Shown: positions 40,968 through 51,175 of the stretch, piece after piece
Layout: each line of letters begins with the position of its first letter
How positions within the stretch are numbered: position 1 is the stretch's first letter
NCBI RefSeq assembly: GCF_000187265.1
Contig: NZ_GL698429.1
Location: 1,203,698 to 1,267,697, forward strand
DNA from: Streptococcus equinus ATCC 9812
GTDB taxonomy: Bacteria > Bacillota > Bacilli > Lactobacillales > Streptococcaceae
Length of the DNA: 64,000 nucleotides
Direction: 5' to 3'
Program-made: the position numbers and the translations under genes
Notes under the pieces: generated by a model
The model's database searches: none
The model's input: only the letters and a program-made list of their open reading frames with translations
Told to the model about the DNA's origin: nothing

Positions 40968-41242
40968 TACAAATACTCCTCAAAAAAAATTAAATTTCTC
41001 TTCTATATTACTCTTTTATGCATGATTTTTCAATGATTTTTACTAAATTATCTCAATTAAATAAAGCGTTTACCAAGTTACTGAATACTTTCATGAAACA
41101 ACCATTTTGTGATGAAAATTTCACCGATTTTTACAGTTATAGCCACGTCACAACACAGATGACACTTGATTTATCTAAACGATTAAACACGATTAAAATA
41201 TTTTAATTCCTGCCCCTATTCGCCCCTTTTAGTCTCTTAAAT

Positions 41243-41287
41243 AAAAAAATAACCCTCTGAAATGATTGATTTCAAAGGGCTTTAGTT
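41243..41287 (-). terminator. Terminator downstream of SRP RNA
   Basis: AGCCCTTTGAAAT / ATTTCAGAGGGTT hairpin with a T-rich tail on the minus strand. Confidence 0.8.
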
Positions 41288-41295
41288 TTATATAC

Positions 41296-41373
41296 AAAAA
41301 GAGCACACACCTACAATCGCTTAGGGCTGCTGGATTCCTCCCCTGACCCACTTCACGCGCAGATGTTGCTCCG
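41296..41373 (-). ncRNA. ffs: Signal recognition particle RNA (small 4.5S type)
   Basis: The minus strand carries the conserved SRP apical hairpin, with GGGTCAGG and GGAATCCAGCAGCCC, that binds Ffh and directs membrane-protein targeting. TATAAT (41380-41385) sits 7 nt before the likely first base, and the 3' end runs into CTCTTTTTG. A place next to tadA is usual in Firmicutes. Ends are approximate. Confidence 0.93.
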
Positions 41374-41408
41374 AAGAATATTATATCATAAAAATTGAAT
41401 TATGCAAA

Positions 41409-41915
41409 TCAGCAATGTTCTTTAGCAGCACGTTTAACTGCTTTTTTCTTTTCACGATTTTTACGGAAAAAATCTTGCATGATACCTGCACATTCAGCCT
41501 CGAGAATACCCGTCTCAACTTCCACACGATGATTAAGACGAATATCTGTCAAAATGTCGTAAAGACTTCCAGCACCGCCGAATTTCTGATTGGCTGCTCC
41601 GTAAATCACTTGTGGAATTCGGGCAAGCCCAATCGCTCCGCTGCACATCACACATGGCTCGATAGTCACAAAAAGCATGCTGTCTAGTAAACGCCAGTTA
41701 CCTTCGTTTTCATTGGCTTCGTTGATTGCCATGATTTCAGCATGTAAAATAGCCTTCTGCTGCTCTTCACGCGCATTGTGCCCACGTCCAATAATCTCAC
41801 CATCTTTGACAATAACACAGCCAATTGGAATTTCTTCTTTTTCTAGCGATTTTTGCGCTTCCTTGAGTGCTTCTCGCATGAAAAACTCTTTTTCTTCCTG
41901 TGTAAATTCAGCCAT
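41409..41915 (-). CDS. tadA: tRNA-specific adenosine deaminase
   Basis: Deaminates A34 to inosine in tRNA-Arg(ACG). 168 residues with the zinc sites LHAEIMAI (near residue 52) and EPCVMCSGAI (near residue 84). ATG 41915 overlaps the stop of the MBL gene (TAATG), so translation is coupled; an in-frame ATG at 41936 gives seven atypical residues. Confidence 0.94.
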   Translation of the reverse strand: MAEFTQEEKEFFMREALKEAQKSLEKEEIPIGCVIVKDGEIIGRGHNAREEQQKAILHAEIMAINEANENEGNWRLLDSMLFVTIEPCVMCSGAIGLARIPQVIYGAANQKFGGAGSLYDILTDIRLNHRVEVETGILEAECAGIMQDFFRKNREKKKAVKRAAKEHC

Positions 41916-42691
41916 TAGAGCTCCCCGATTTGCCATGATTTGTGAGGCTCTGCCAAATCAACAGGAACATCTGCAGCAAAACCTTGTGCTTCTTCTTTGA
42001 GCACTTGAAGGTGGTTTTCAGGAGAGATACCTTGTGGTGGAACTGGTGGTGTATGTGTCAAAACAAGTGATTTCACACCTGCAGCTTTGGCAATTTGCCC
42101 TGCTTCTTTGGTTGTCAAATGCGCTGGGTGATTTTCATTTCCTGCATAAAGGTAAACATCTGCCAAGAAGAGGTCAGCACCTGCGGCGAATTTTTCCAAG
42201 CCATCAAAATAACCTGTATCACCAGTAAAGACAAGGGTTTGACCAGTAGCACGTTCTACGATACGAAAAGCGTAGCAAGGCACTGGGTGAACAGTTTTGA
42301 TAAATGTAATATCAAATGGACCAATGTGTTCAACACCATTGACATCATAAACTCTACCTTCAGACACCCCAGGCAAAGTCAACTTAGCAAATTCAACTTC
42401 GTCTTCTTTATGCCCATAAATCGGCAAAACTTTCGGTGTCCAAAGGTGTTTTGGATAAAGTTGGAAATAATGGCGGAGCACGCCAAGATCCGCAATATGA
42501 TCAGGATGATAGTGTGAAATAATCACCGCATCCAAATCCAGTGGACTGATTTCTTTTTCAAGTTCTGTGACAGCGCGGCTTCCACAATCCATAAGCAATT
42601 GAAAACCATCTTCACTTGTAACAAGATATGAAGTTGTTCCGCCGTCTTTGTAAGGGTATGCGCCCCAGCAACCAAGTGTTGTGAGTTTCAT
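41915..42691 (-). CDS. MBL-fold metal-dependent hydrolase (RNase Z-like)
   Basis: 258 residues of metallo-beta-lactamase fold with HYHPDHIADL near residue 60, plus FTGDTGY and the LTHTPPVP C-terminal ligand. It resembles YhfI-type hydrolases; the substrate is unknown. AAGGAG precedes the ATG. It is co-transcribed with tadA. Confidence 0.87.
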   Translation of the reverse strand: MKLTTLGCWGAYPYKDGGTTSYLVTSEDGFQLLMDCGSRAVTELEKEISPLDLDAVIISHYHPDHIADLGVLRHYFQLYPKHLWTPKVLPIYGHKEDEVEFAKLTLPGVSEGRVYDVNGVEHIGPFDITFIKTVHPVPCYAFRIVERATGQTLVFTGDTGYFDGLEKFAAGADLFLADVYLYAGNENHPAHLTTKEAGQIAKAAGVKSLVLTHTPPVPPQGISPENHLQVLKEEAQGFAADVPVDLAEPHKSWQIGEL

Positions 42692-42766
42692 AGTAGTCTC
42701 CTTCTCTAGTATTACTTACTCACATTATAACAAAAAATGAAATCTTTTTTCAAAAAGGTAAATCAC

Positions 42767-43309
42767 TTAACACGCTACTTGAGACGGGATTAATTTATCT
42801 TTGAATTTATAGGCAATCGTTGCTGCGACAACTGATTTAATCGTATCTCCTGGAATAAAAGCTAGATTTGATAAAAGTGAAGCTACTAACGGTGTATGTG
42901 TGTAAACTGACAAATAAACCGCACCAACAACATCCACAAAAATCATGCTGCCAAGTAAAATGGCAATAAGATTTGCCACAAAGCTTGTCTTTTTAAAAAT
43001 GGCTAAAATTCCTGAAACTACCATCGGCACAAACAACCAAGCAACGACATAGCCAAGCGTTGGTCCAGCAAAAACAGCAAACAAAGTGCTACCTGAAAAT
43101 GCTGGAATGAACATCCCTAAAAGATAAAATAGAAGAATCGACAAGGTTCCCTTTTTCCAACCCAATAAAATTCCAGCCAGCATGACTCCCAAATTTTGCA
43201 ACACAATCGGAACTGGAATAAAGCCCAAAGGTATAGCAGGAATGAATCCCAAAATCACTAAAATCGTTGACATCATCGCAATGTAGAGCAAATCTCTCAC
43301 GTTTTTCAT
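42767..43309 (-). CDS. bioY: Biotin transporter BioY
   Basis: Substrate-binding membrane component of an ECF-type biotin importer. 180 residues, six hydrophobic segments, with LQNLGVMLAGILLGWKKG near residue 38 and the GPTLGYVVA region. It follows a CHY zinc-finger gene by 3 nt. The shared EcfA/EcfT subunits lie outside this window. Confidence 0.92.
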   Translation of the reverse strand: MKNVRDLLYIAMMSTILVILGFIPAIPLGFIPVPIVLQNLGVMLAGILLGWKKGTLSILLFYLLGMFIPAFSGSTLFAVFAGPTLGYVVAWLFVPMVVSGILAIFKKTSFVANLIAILLGSMIFVDVVGAVYLSVYTHTPLVASLLSNLAFIPGDTIKSVVAATIAYKFKDKLIPSQVAC

Positions 43310-43312
43310 AAA

Positions 43313-43618
43313 CTACTCCTTAAAATAAATGGTCTCGTGCACCTGGCACTTCGGATTAAAGGCATGGCGACAATATGGACAAGCTCCCTTTTTATACTCA
43401 ACAAAACTAAAAAAATGACGACAGCTCCCACAAATGACGGGCGCTACATCTTCTTTTGACACTGGTTCAAAAGGGTGATTTTGCAACTGATTGTGACACT
43501 GATAGCAAGCAAAATATTCCTTACATTTATTGCATTTTAGGGCAACGACATCACACTTTGTATGATAATGCAGGCATCTTCCCTCACTATCAAGTCCAAT
43601 TCCATAAATCATAATCAT
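43313..43618 (-). CDS. CHY zinc-finger protein
   Basis: 101 residues with many Cys/His pairs (CLHYHTKCD, CNKCKEYFACYQCH, CGSCRHFF, CPYCRHAFNPKC) in the CHY zinc-finger pattern. Role unknown. ATG 43618 is chosen because AAAGG lies 6 nt upstream; the frame extends to a TTG at 43624. It is co-transcribed with bioY. Confidence 0.85.
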   Translation of the reverse strand: MIMIYGIGLDSEGRCLHYHTKCDVVALKCNKCKEYFACYQCHNQLQNHPFEPVSKEDVAPVICGSCRHFFSFVEYKKGACPYCRHAFNPKCQVHETIYFKE

Positions 43619-43717
43619 CACCAACCTTTTAACAAAGTTTACTACTTCATTAATTTTTAGTCAACTTATTTTCGAGATTGGGTTAACACTTTTTAAAAAC
43701 TAAGATCACTAAAACTA

Positions 43718-43748
43718 AAAAAGCCTAGAACAAAACTGTTCTAGACTC
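43718..43748 (-). terminator. tgt terminator
   Basis: TCTAGAAC agtttt GTTCTAGG followed by CTTTTTT on the minus strand. Confidence 0.9.
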
Positions 43749-43756
43749 TGTAGTTA

Positions 43757-44968
<1,212 letters not shown>

Positions 44969-45083
44969 TCAGACTGAGAAAATCTGAAAAAACTTCCAGA
45001 TTTTTACAATGCATTGCTTAAATAGCGCAACCCTTACGATTTTACCAAAAATCACATTTTTTGTCATGTTTACCTCTTATCGT

Positions 45084-45112
45084 GTGACTTATCTAATACA
45101 ACGTGATATAAT
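45084..45112 (+). promoter_or_regulatory. Promoter of DUF975 gene
   Basis: GTGACT-like -35, 17-nt spacing and TATAAT (45107-45112), about 50 nt before the ATG. Confidence 0.65.
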
Positions 45113-45163
45113 GAAAGCGTGGAAGTAATACATTTTACGGAATTTTTTAAGGAGGTTCATATT

Positions 45164-45916
45164 ATGAAAGCTTCAGAAACTCGTCAAAAAGCTAGAGAAT
45201 TTTTGAAAACCCTCTCTGGTAAGTACCAATTGTTTCTTGTTTCTATCATTTTAGCTATTTTAACAATTTCAATTAGCTATACAGAAACATATCGTATTAA
45301 TGGTACTACAGTTAATGCTACTGTATCTGTTCCAGGTATTGTTTCAATTCTATCAGCATTATTCCTTGCTTCAGCAAGTTACGCCGTGCTTGATGTTATT
45401 CGCCACAAACGCGACCATGTTGAAGTAGGAGATAACATGCTAGTTTTCTCAAATGAAATATTTGGAAAATATGTAGTAACTGCTATTGTCAAATGGGTGT
45501 TCCTATTCCTATGGTCTTTAATCGGTATTGTAGGTTCTATCATCTTTGTTGTAGGAGTTACAGCAACTACTTCAAATAATTCTAACGGTGGCACCTTTGT
45601 CACTATCATTGGATTTGTTCTTATGGTTGCAGGTTTTGCTCTTTCAATCATCAAACAATACTCATATAGCATGACAACATACGTCCTTTATGACGCTGTT
45701 CAAAATGGCACTTATGAAGGTCCACGTAGTGTTATCAACAAGAGTACAGAATTAATGCATGGCAACAAATGGCGCCTATTCTGTCTACAATTTAGTTTCA
45801 TCGGTTGGTACATTTTAACTGCACTAACTTGTGGATTGCTTTACTTCTACACATTACCATATACAACTACAGCAGAACTCTTCTTCTACGAAGATTTAAT
45901 TGCTAAAACTGAATAA
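45164..45916 (+). CDS. DUF975 family membrane protein
   Basis: 250 residues with five to six hydrophobic segments and the N-terminal ARKFL-like KAREFLKTLSGKYQLF of DUF975. Function unknown. ATG 45164 is preferred: AAGGAGG lies 9 nt upstream, while ATG-like starts at 45119 precede the RBS. Confidence 0.82.
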   Translation: MKASETRQKAREFLKTLSGKYQLFLVSIILAILTISISYTETYRINGTTVNATVSVPGIVSILSALFLASASYAVLDVIRHKRDHVEVGDNMLVFSNEIFGKYVVTAIVKWVFLFLWSLIGIVGSIIFVVGVTATTSNNSNGGTFVTIIGFVLMVAGFALSIIKQYSYSMTTYVLYDAVQNGTYEGPRSVINKSTELMHGNKWRLFCLQFSFIGWYILTALTCGLLYFYTLPYTTTAELFFYEDLIAKTE

Positions 45917-45923
45917 ATGAAAT

Positions 45924-45953
45924 AAACCCCAGCTTAGCTGGGGCTTTTTGTGT
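45924..45953 (+). terminator. Terminator of DUF975 gene
   Basis: CCCCAGC tta GCTGGGG followed by CTTTTTG. Confidence 0.9.
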
Positions 45954-45956
45954 ACA

Positions 45957-45986
45957 AAAAAGAAGATGTTAAGACACCTTCTTTTT
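45957..45986 (-). terminator. perR terminator
   Basis: AAGAAGGTGT / ACATCTTCTT hairpin with T run, overlapping the end of perR. Confidence 0.75.
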
Positions 45987-46482
45987 ATTTTTCTTCATGA
46001 TAAGCCATGAATGATTCACCAGCTGCTCTGAGCTTTTCTTGGCAATTTGGGCAAATACCGTAAGCAGTCAACTGAACCTTGGTAATCATATAACCAGTTT
46101 GTTCATAAGCTTCTTTACCGATGTCAATAGCGTCCACATCCATAAAGTCTGCAATATCACCACAACATTTACAAACGATGTTGATATGCTGATGTCCCAT
46201 AAAGTCATAGTAAGTTGTTGTGTCGTTAGTCACTTTCAACTCAGCAACAAACCCTTCTTCAACAAGGACTTTCATGTTGTTGTAAACCGTCGCTAAACTC
46301 ATATTTGGATGTTTTGGCAACAAGTCTTTATATATCTTTTCAGCACTTGGGTGCTCATGACTATTTATGATATAAGCAATAATGGCTTTACGAGTCTCCG
46401 TAATACGAATGTGCTTTTTCCTGAGATGCTCAATGACATTTTCATAGGCATCCAAAGGACGGTGATGGGTATGAATGTCCAT
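45985..46482 (-). CDS. perR: Peroxide-responsive repressor PerR (Fur family)
   Basis: Metal-dependent repressor of peroxide-stress and metal genes. 165 residues: winged helix (residues 20-90, with HPNMSLATVYNNMKVL), the regulatory metal site HQHINIVC, and the structural zinc site using CKCC and CPNC. I prefer PerR over Fur/Zur because streptococci usually have only this paralogue and the sequence fits. AGGAG precedes the ATG. Confidence 0.88.
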   Translation of the reverse strand: MDIHTHHRPLDAYENVIEHLRKKHIRITETRKAIIAYIINSHEHPSAEKIYKDLLPKHPNMSLATVYNNMKVLVEEGFVAELKVTNDTTTYYDFMGHQHINIVCKCCGDIADFMDVDAIDIGKEAYEQTGYMITKVQLTAYGICPNCQEKLRAAGESFMAYHEEK

Positions 46483-46651
46483 TATGGCTCTCCTGTTCTA
46501 TTTATTTAAAATCATTATAACATAGTTTAATTTTTGCATGCCTTGACACGCTCATTCATTTTATTATAAAAATCAGACGATTTCAAGTTTTCATAGCAAA
46601 TCTTCACTTTTTTAACAGGGAAAGCCACAATTTCAGTATTTTCATGACAAC

Positions 46652-46693
46652 AAAAATGAGAATATCCATTTTGAAAGAATCTTCTCATTTTCA
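46652..46693 (-). terminator. Terminator of CoA-binding protein gene
   Basis: AAAATGAGAA / TTCTCATTTT stem, long loop, then T run on the minus strand. Confidence 0.78.
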
Positions 46694-46700
46694 ATGTTAT

Positions 46701-47123
46701 TTACAAATTTTGATATTCAATCTTGATACACTTGTTCATGACAATTTTGTCACGTCCTGCGGCTTGTAAGATGTCAGCCGCTTCTTGGCTTTCTAGACCT
46801 AGCTGAGCCCAAAAAACATCAGCATCCGTTTCGATAAAATCTTTGGCAACATCTGGGAGAAACTCACTTCGTCTAAAAACATCAACGATATCAACGTGAA
46901 CGGGAATGTCTTGGAGTCTAGCATAGGCTGTCTCACCAAGTACCTTCTCACCCGCTAAACGTGGGTTAACTGGGATAATCGTATAACCTGCTTCTTGCAT
47001 CACCTTAGAAACACCGTAAGCTGGACTATTTTCACGCTTGGAAAGTCCCACAACAGCAATGTTTTTGGCACTTTTTAAATAATCAGCAATCACATCTTGG
47101 CTAGGATTTTGAAATATTGTCAT
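46701..47123 (-). CDS. CoA-binding domain protein
   Basis: 140-residue Rossmann-type CoA-binding protein (YccU/YneT type): NIAVVGLSKRENSPAYGVSKVM near residue 20 and the C-terminal GRDKIVMNKCIKIEY. Function unknown. ATG 47123 is chosen because TAGGAGG lies 8 nt upstream; the frame stays open upstream into polA. Confidence 0.85.
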   Translation of the reverse strand: MTIFQNPSQDVIADYLKSAKNIAVVGLSKRENSPAYGVSKVMQEAGYTIIPVNPRLAGEKVLGETAYARLQDIPVHVDIVDVFRRSEFLPDVAKDFIETDADVFWAQLGLESQEAADILQAAGRDKIVMNKCIKIEYQNL

Positions 47124-47199
47124 CTGGCTGCCTCCTAAGAACGATTTTTTCTTAAGTATATCACATAAGATGACAAAAACATGCCACCTTATTTTAATA

Positions 47200-49836
47200 T
47201 TATTTTGCTTCGTACCATGTTTGTCCAGCACTTTCATCTGCCACTAGTGGGACTGAAAGTTCGATGGCTGATTCCATGGTTTCTTTGACTAATTTTTCAA
47301 TAGCTTCTAGCTCGTCTTTTGGCACTTCAAGGATGATTTCATCGTGTACTTGGAGAAGCATTTTGGTCTTGAATTTACCTTCAACTAAAGCTTTATCAAG
47401 GTTAATCATAGCAATTTTGAGAATGTCGGCTGCGCTACCTTGAATTGGCGAGTTAATGGCTGTACGCTCAGCAAATTGACGCACATTAAAATTACGAGCA
47501 TTGATATCTGGCAATTCACGACGACGGTGGAAGAGCGTTTCAACATAGCCTTTATCTTTAGCATCACGCACCACGCGCTCCATGTAGTCTTTAATACCTG
47601 GATAGCGTTCGAAGTAAGTCTCGATGTATTGTTTAGCTACTTTACGTGGAATACCTAAGTTATTAGCAAGACCATAGTCTGAAATACCGTAAACAATACC
47701 GAAGTTTACTGCTTTTGCGTTACGACGGTCATTTGGTGTGACGTCTTCTGGTTTTTCAATGCCAAAGACACGCATGGCTGTTGACGTATGAATATCTGCT
47801 CCTTCGTTGAAAGCTGCAATCAAATGTTCATCATTTGAAATGTGAGCAAGCACGCGCAGCTCGATTTGTGAGTAGTCAGAACTTAGAAGGACTTCGTCTG
47901 CCGTCTCTGGGACAAATGCCTTACGAATCAAGCGCCCTTGTTCCAAACGCACTGGAATATTTTGCAAGTTAGGGTCAACACTAGACAAACGTCCTGTCTG
48001 CGTCAAATCTTGAAGGTAGCGAGTGTGAATTTTTCCGTCTTTTAAGATGAAATCTTGCAAACCAACGATGTAAGTTGATTGGAGTTTTGCAATTTGGCGG
48101 TATTCCAAAATCTTAGATACGATTGGTGAGATTGGTGCCAAGCGTTCCAAAACATCAACTGCTGTTGAATAACCAGTCTTGGTTTTCTTAGTATAGCTTG
48201 TTGGCAACTGCATCTTGTCAAAGAGCAGTTCACCCAATTGTTTTGGCGAGTTAATGTTAAATTCCATACCAGCAAGGTCATAGATTTCTTGTGTCAAGTT
48301 GTCAATGGCTGCTTGGTTGGCTTTTTCCATTTCTTGGAGCGTTTCTTTTTTTACTGAAATACCCGCAATTTCCATCTTAGCAAGAACATTTGCTAGAGGT
48401 TGCTCCATGTCAAAGAGAAGGCTTGCTTGTTGGTGTTCTGTCAATTTGCCTAGCATGACTTTCTCAGAATGGTTCAAAACCACAATCTTACGTGCTAAAT
48501 GGCTGAGCAGCACCGCTTTTTCAGGAACGGCACGCTTAACCCCCTTGCCATAAACAGCTTCGTCACTATCTAAAACATAATCCGTGTAAAGTTGTGCAAT
48601 AGTTGACAGTTCATTGTCATCAACCGTTGATAGGAGGTATTTTGCCAAACGACTGTCAAATGCTGGCGCTGGTAAATCAACACCCAGATGACTAAGCAAG
48701 ACTTTGCTACGTTTGAAATCGTAAGTTTTGATTGGTTTAGCTAGCGCTGCTTTGAACAAATCGTCCTTGAGAAGGTCAAGATTGGTTGACACATAAATCG
48801 CCTTGTCATTTCCCCAAGCAAAGCCAATGATATTTTCAACGTGATAATTATCACCTAAAATTTCAAAATAGAAAAATTGGTCATCCGTGAACATATCCGC
48901 ACTCAATCTATCCACCTCGGTGTAGCTAACGTCGAATTTTTCTTGTTTCTTCGCAGCACCTAGATTGTCTTTAAATTGCTTGAAGCCCATTTCATCGTAA
49001 AATGGTACTAATTTGTCCAAATCTGGTCCTTGATAGTTGATGTCGTCCAAACCAATGGTAATCGGTGCAGTGATATTGATAGTCGCCAAAGTCTTAGACA
49101 AGAAAGCTTGTTCTTTATCGTTAATCAAGTTTTCTTTCATTTTAGATTTCTTCATGCCGTCGATGTTTTCATAAACACCTTCAAGACTGCCGTACTCTAA
49201 GAGAAGTTTCAGACCTGTCTTTTCACCGACCTTAGTAACACCTGGAATGTTATCAGATTTATCACCCATGAGAGCTTTTAGGTCAATGAATTGTTTAGGG
49301 GTGATTCCCATTTTTTCCATGAGGTAGGCTGGGGTGAATTCTTCAAATTCTGCCACACCTTTTTTGGAAATTTCAACAGTTGTGTTGTTATCAGCTAATT
49401 GGATAAGGTCTTTATCTCCGCTGACAATGGTAACATCGTACTCGTCCTCATTTTCAGCTAATTTATCCAATGTTCCGATGATGTCATCAGCTTCATAATT
49501 TTCCAACTCATACCAGCTAATACCAAGTACTGTCAGCATTTCACGGATGTATGGCAATTGCTCACGGAATTCATCTGGCGTTTTGGCACGACCTGCCTTG
49601 TAATCTTTGTACATTTCTGTACGGAAAGTCGTCTTACCAGCATCAAAAGCCACCAAAACGTGTGTTGGCTGAACTCTTTCTAATAAATGATTGAGCATGA
49701 GATGAAAACCGTAAATGGCATTGGTATGCAAACCAGCACGATTTTTAAAGCGATCAATCTGATTATATAGTGCAAAAAAGGCACGATAAGCAACGGATGA
49801 CCCGTCAATTAAAAGTAATTTTTTCTTGTTTTCCAT
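47200..49836 (-). CDS. polA: DNA polymerase I
   Basis: Repair and Okazaki-fragment processing. 878 residues: N-terminal 5'-3' exonuclease (LLIDGSSVAYRAFF, SGDKDLIQL), a middle 3'-5' exonuclease-like domain that appears degenerate, as usual in streptococci, and the polymerase with LSSDYSQIELRVLAH, the RRNAKAVNFGIVYG helix and LLQVHDEIILEVP. ATG 49836 lies 6 nt after an extended TATAAT (49843-49848) with no Shine-Dalgarno, so it is probably leaderless. Confidence 0.96.
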   Translation of the reverse strand: MENKKKLLLIDGSSVAYRAFFALYNQIDRFKNRAGLHTNAIYGFHLMLNHLLERVQPTHVLVAFDAGKTTFRTEMYKDYKAGRAKTPDEFREQLPYIREMLTVLGISWYELENYEADDIIGTLDKLAENEDEYDVTIVSGDKDLIQLADNNTTVEISKKGVAEFEEFTPAYLMEKMGITPKQFIDLKALMGDKSDNIPGVTKVGEKTGLKLLLEYGSLEGVYENIDGMKKSKMKENLINDKEQAFLSKTLATINITAPITIGLDDINYQGPDLDKLVPFYDEMGFKQFKDNLGAAKKQEKFDVSYTEVDRLSADMFTDDQFFYFEILGDNYHVENIIGFAWGNDKAIYVSTNLDLLKDDLFKAALAKPIKTYDFKRSKVLLSHLGVDLPAPAFDSRLAKYLLSTVDDNELSTIAQLYTDYVLDSDEAVYGKGVKRAVPEKAVLLSHLARKIVVLNHSEKVMLGKLTEHQQASLLFDMEQPLANVLAKMEIAGISVKKETLQEMEKANQAAIDNLTQEIYDLAGMEFNINSPKQLGELLFDKMQLPTSYTKKTKTGYSTAVDVLERLAPISPIVSKILEYRQIAKLQSTYIVGLQDFILKDGKIHTRYLQDLTQTGRLSSVDPNLQNIPVRLEQGRLIRKAFVPETADEVLLSSDYSQIELRVLAHISNDEHLIAAFNEGADIHTSTAMRVFGIEKPEDVTPNDRRNAKAVNFGIVYGISDYGLANNLGIPRKVAKQYIETYFERYPGIKDYMERVVRDAKDKGYVETLFHRRRELPDINARNFNVRQFAERTAINSPIQGSAADILKIAMINLDKALVEGKFKTKMLLQVHDEIILEVPKDELEAIEKLVKETMESAIELSVPLVADESAGQTWYEAK

Positions 49837-49892
49837 GGCTTTATTATAACATATATTGACCACATCTGATTTTTAAGAGATTAATTCTTTTA

Positions 49893-49925
49893 CTTAAGAT
49901 TCATTTAAGCAAGTCTCCTTATACT
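49893..49925 (+). promoter_or_regulatory. CiaR box and -10 of second csRNA
   Basis: CTTAAG (49893-49898), 5 nt, TTTAAG (49904-49909), exactly 10 nt, TATACT (49920-49925): CiaR-type promoter with one mismatch in the first repeat. Confidence 0.85.
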
Positions 49926-49931
49926 ATACTC

Positions 49932-50058
49932 ATTCCTAAAAAATTTCACAGCTAGCATTGCTAGCTTGCATTCACCCGAAACCTCCCAAAACAACTGGGT
50001 GGATGCATCCTTTTTCATAATCTCCTTAAAGTCTAGCCGCCTCGGTTAGGCTTTTTGA
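49932..50058 (+). ncRNA. CiaR-dependent small RNA (csRNA type), second copy
   Basis: Same plan as the copy at 34.7 kb: a 5' hairpin (CAGCTAGC/GCTAGCTTG), a larger stem (GCATTCACCC/GGGTGGATGC), then a single-stranded run TTTTTCATAATCTCCTT (50010-50026) complementary to an AAGGAGATTATGAAA type ribosome-binding site, and a terminator (CTAGCCG/CGGTTAG, then CTTTTT). It occupies the gap between polA and the AEC transporter. Targets are unknown. Confidence 0.88.
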
Positions 50059-50096
50059 AATTTAAAAACAGCAATCTTTTAAAGATTGCTGTTTTA

Positions 50097-51041
50097 TTAT
50101 AATCCATTTAACAAAAGCATTAAAATCGGAATAACAAGCATGGTTAAAATGGTTGATTCGGTTACCATGATTGCTGCATAATCACTGTCTGCACCGTAAA
50201 GTTTTGCAACAACTGGGGCATTTGTCATAACTGGCATAGCTGACTGAATGATGAAAACCTCTTTCATCAGTTGTGGCATTTGAGCATTTTTAACGATTAA
50301 CATCATCAAAAGCGGAGCAACTACAAAACGTCCAACAAGTACCAAGACATTGTCTTGTGTGAAACGCAAACGTGACAGCCCTGCATTTGCCACCGAAATC
50401 CCGATAAAAATCATTGACAAAGGTATCGTCAAATTTCCCAGATACTGGAAATCACTGAGCAAGAAAGCTGGTAGTTTGATGTTTAGAAGAACTAAAATCA
50501 CGCCAATAATGAATCCCATAAGTGGCGGAGAAAAGATTTTCTTTAGCGTGCCTCGAAAATCAAGAGTAACTTCTTTACGCCCATCCTTTTGAATCAAATA
50601 CGTTCCAATCGTCCAAAAGAATGTGGTGTTGCACATGTAGTAAACCAAGACATACGGAATGCTTTTATCCCCAAAAAGTGCTTGGTTAATTGGCAAACCA
50701 ACAAAAATCGTGTTGGAATTAAAAAACATAGAAACAAATAAGCCTCGGTGCTTTTCATCAATCAAAAACAACTGAGCAACTGCCATAGCAATAGCAAGTA
50801 AAATCACCATTGAAATTGCTGGAAAACGCAGTTGGGGCAACATTTCAAGCATTTCTTTCGCCGTAAAACGTCCGACAATCGTTGATATCATGTAACAAGG
50901 AAGAGCTACTTGCGTCACTAACTTAGCTATCAAATTTGGTGCTTTGTCGTCAAACCATCCTTTTTTCGTCAAAACATAGCCAACAATAACCATGACTAGA
51001 ATAATTAAAACACCCGAAAAACTGCTCACAAACCGTGTCAT
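50097..51041 (-). CDS. AEC family transporter
   Basis: 314 residues, about ten hydrophobic segments, in the auxin-efflux-carrier superfamily (YfdV/MleP-2 type), with FVGLPINQALFGDKSIPYVL near residue 113. Carboxylate substrates are known for some members; here the substrate is unknown. GAAAGG lies upstream. Confidence 0.85.
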   Translation of the reverse strand: MTRFVSSFSGVLIILVMVIVGYVLTKKGWFDDKAPNLIAKLVTQVALPCYMISTIVGRFTAKEMLEMLPQLRFPAISMVILLAIAMAVAQLFLIDEKHRGLFVSMFFNSNTIFVGLPINQALFGDKSIPYVLVYYMCNTTFFWTIGTYLIQKDGRKEVTLDFRGTLKKIFSPPLMGFIIGVILVLLNIKLPAFLLSDFQYLGNLTIPLSMIFIGISVANAGLSRLRFTQDNVLVLVGRFVVAPLLMMLIVKNAQMPQLMKEVFIIQSAMPVMTNAPVVAKLYGADSDYAAIMVTESTILTMLVIPILMLLLNGL

Positions 51042-51129
51042 TGCTCACTTTCCTTTTCACCTTTTTGTTTCAGTATAACATATTTTTAACGCTTTCTTAA
51101 ACACTTTTAGTAATATTATTTATTTCTAA

Positions 51130-51166
51130 CAAAAAAGCCCGAGAACTTCGTCCCAGACTCTTTATC
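51130..51166 (-). terminator. Terminator of ykvI-like gene
   Basis: GTCTGGGAC / GTTCTCGGGC imperfect stem followed by TTTTTTG on the minus strand. Confidence 0.7.
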
Positions 51167-51175
51167 TATTCAATC

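Noticed and set aside
41018..41206. 62-codon plus-strand ORF upstream of pgi
   Set aside because: No Shine-Dalgarno, no recognisable motif, and low-complexity AT-rich sequence between the pgi promoter and SRP RNA terminator.
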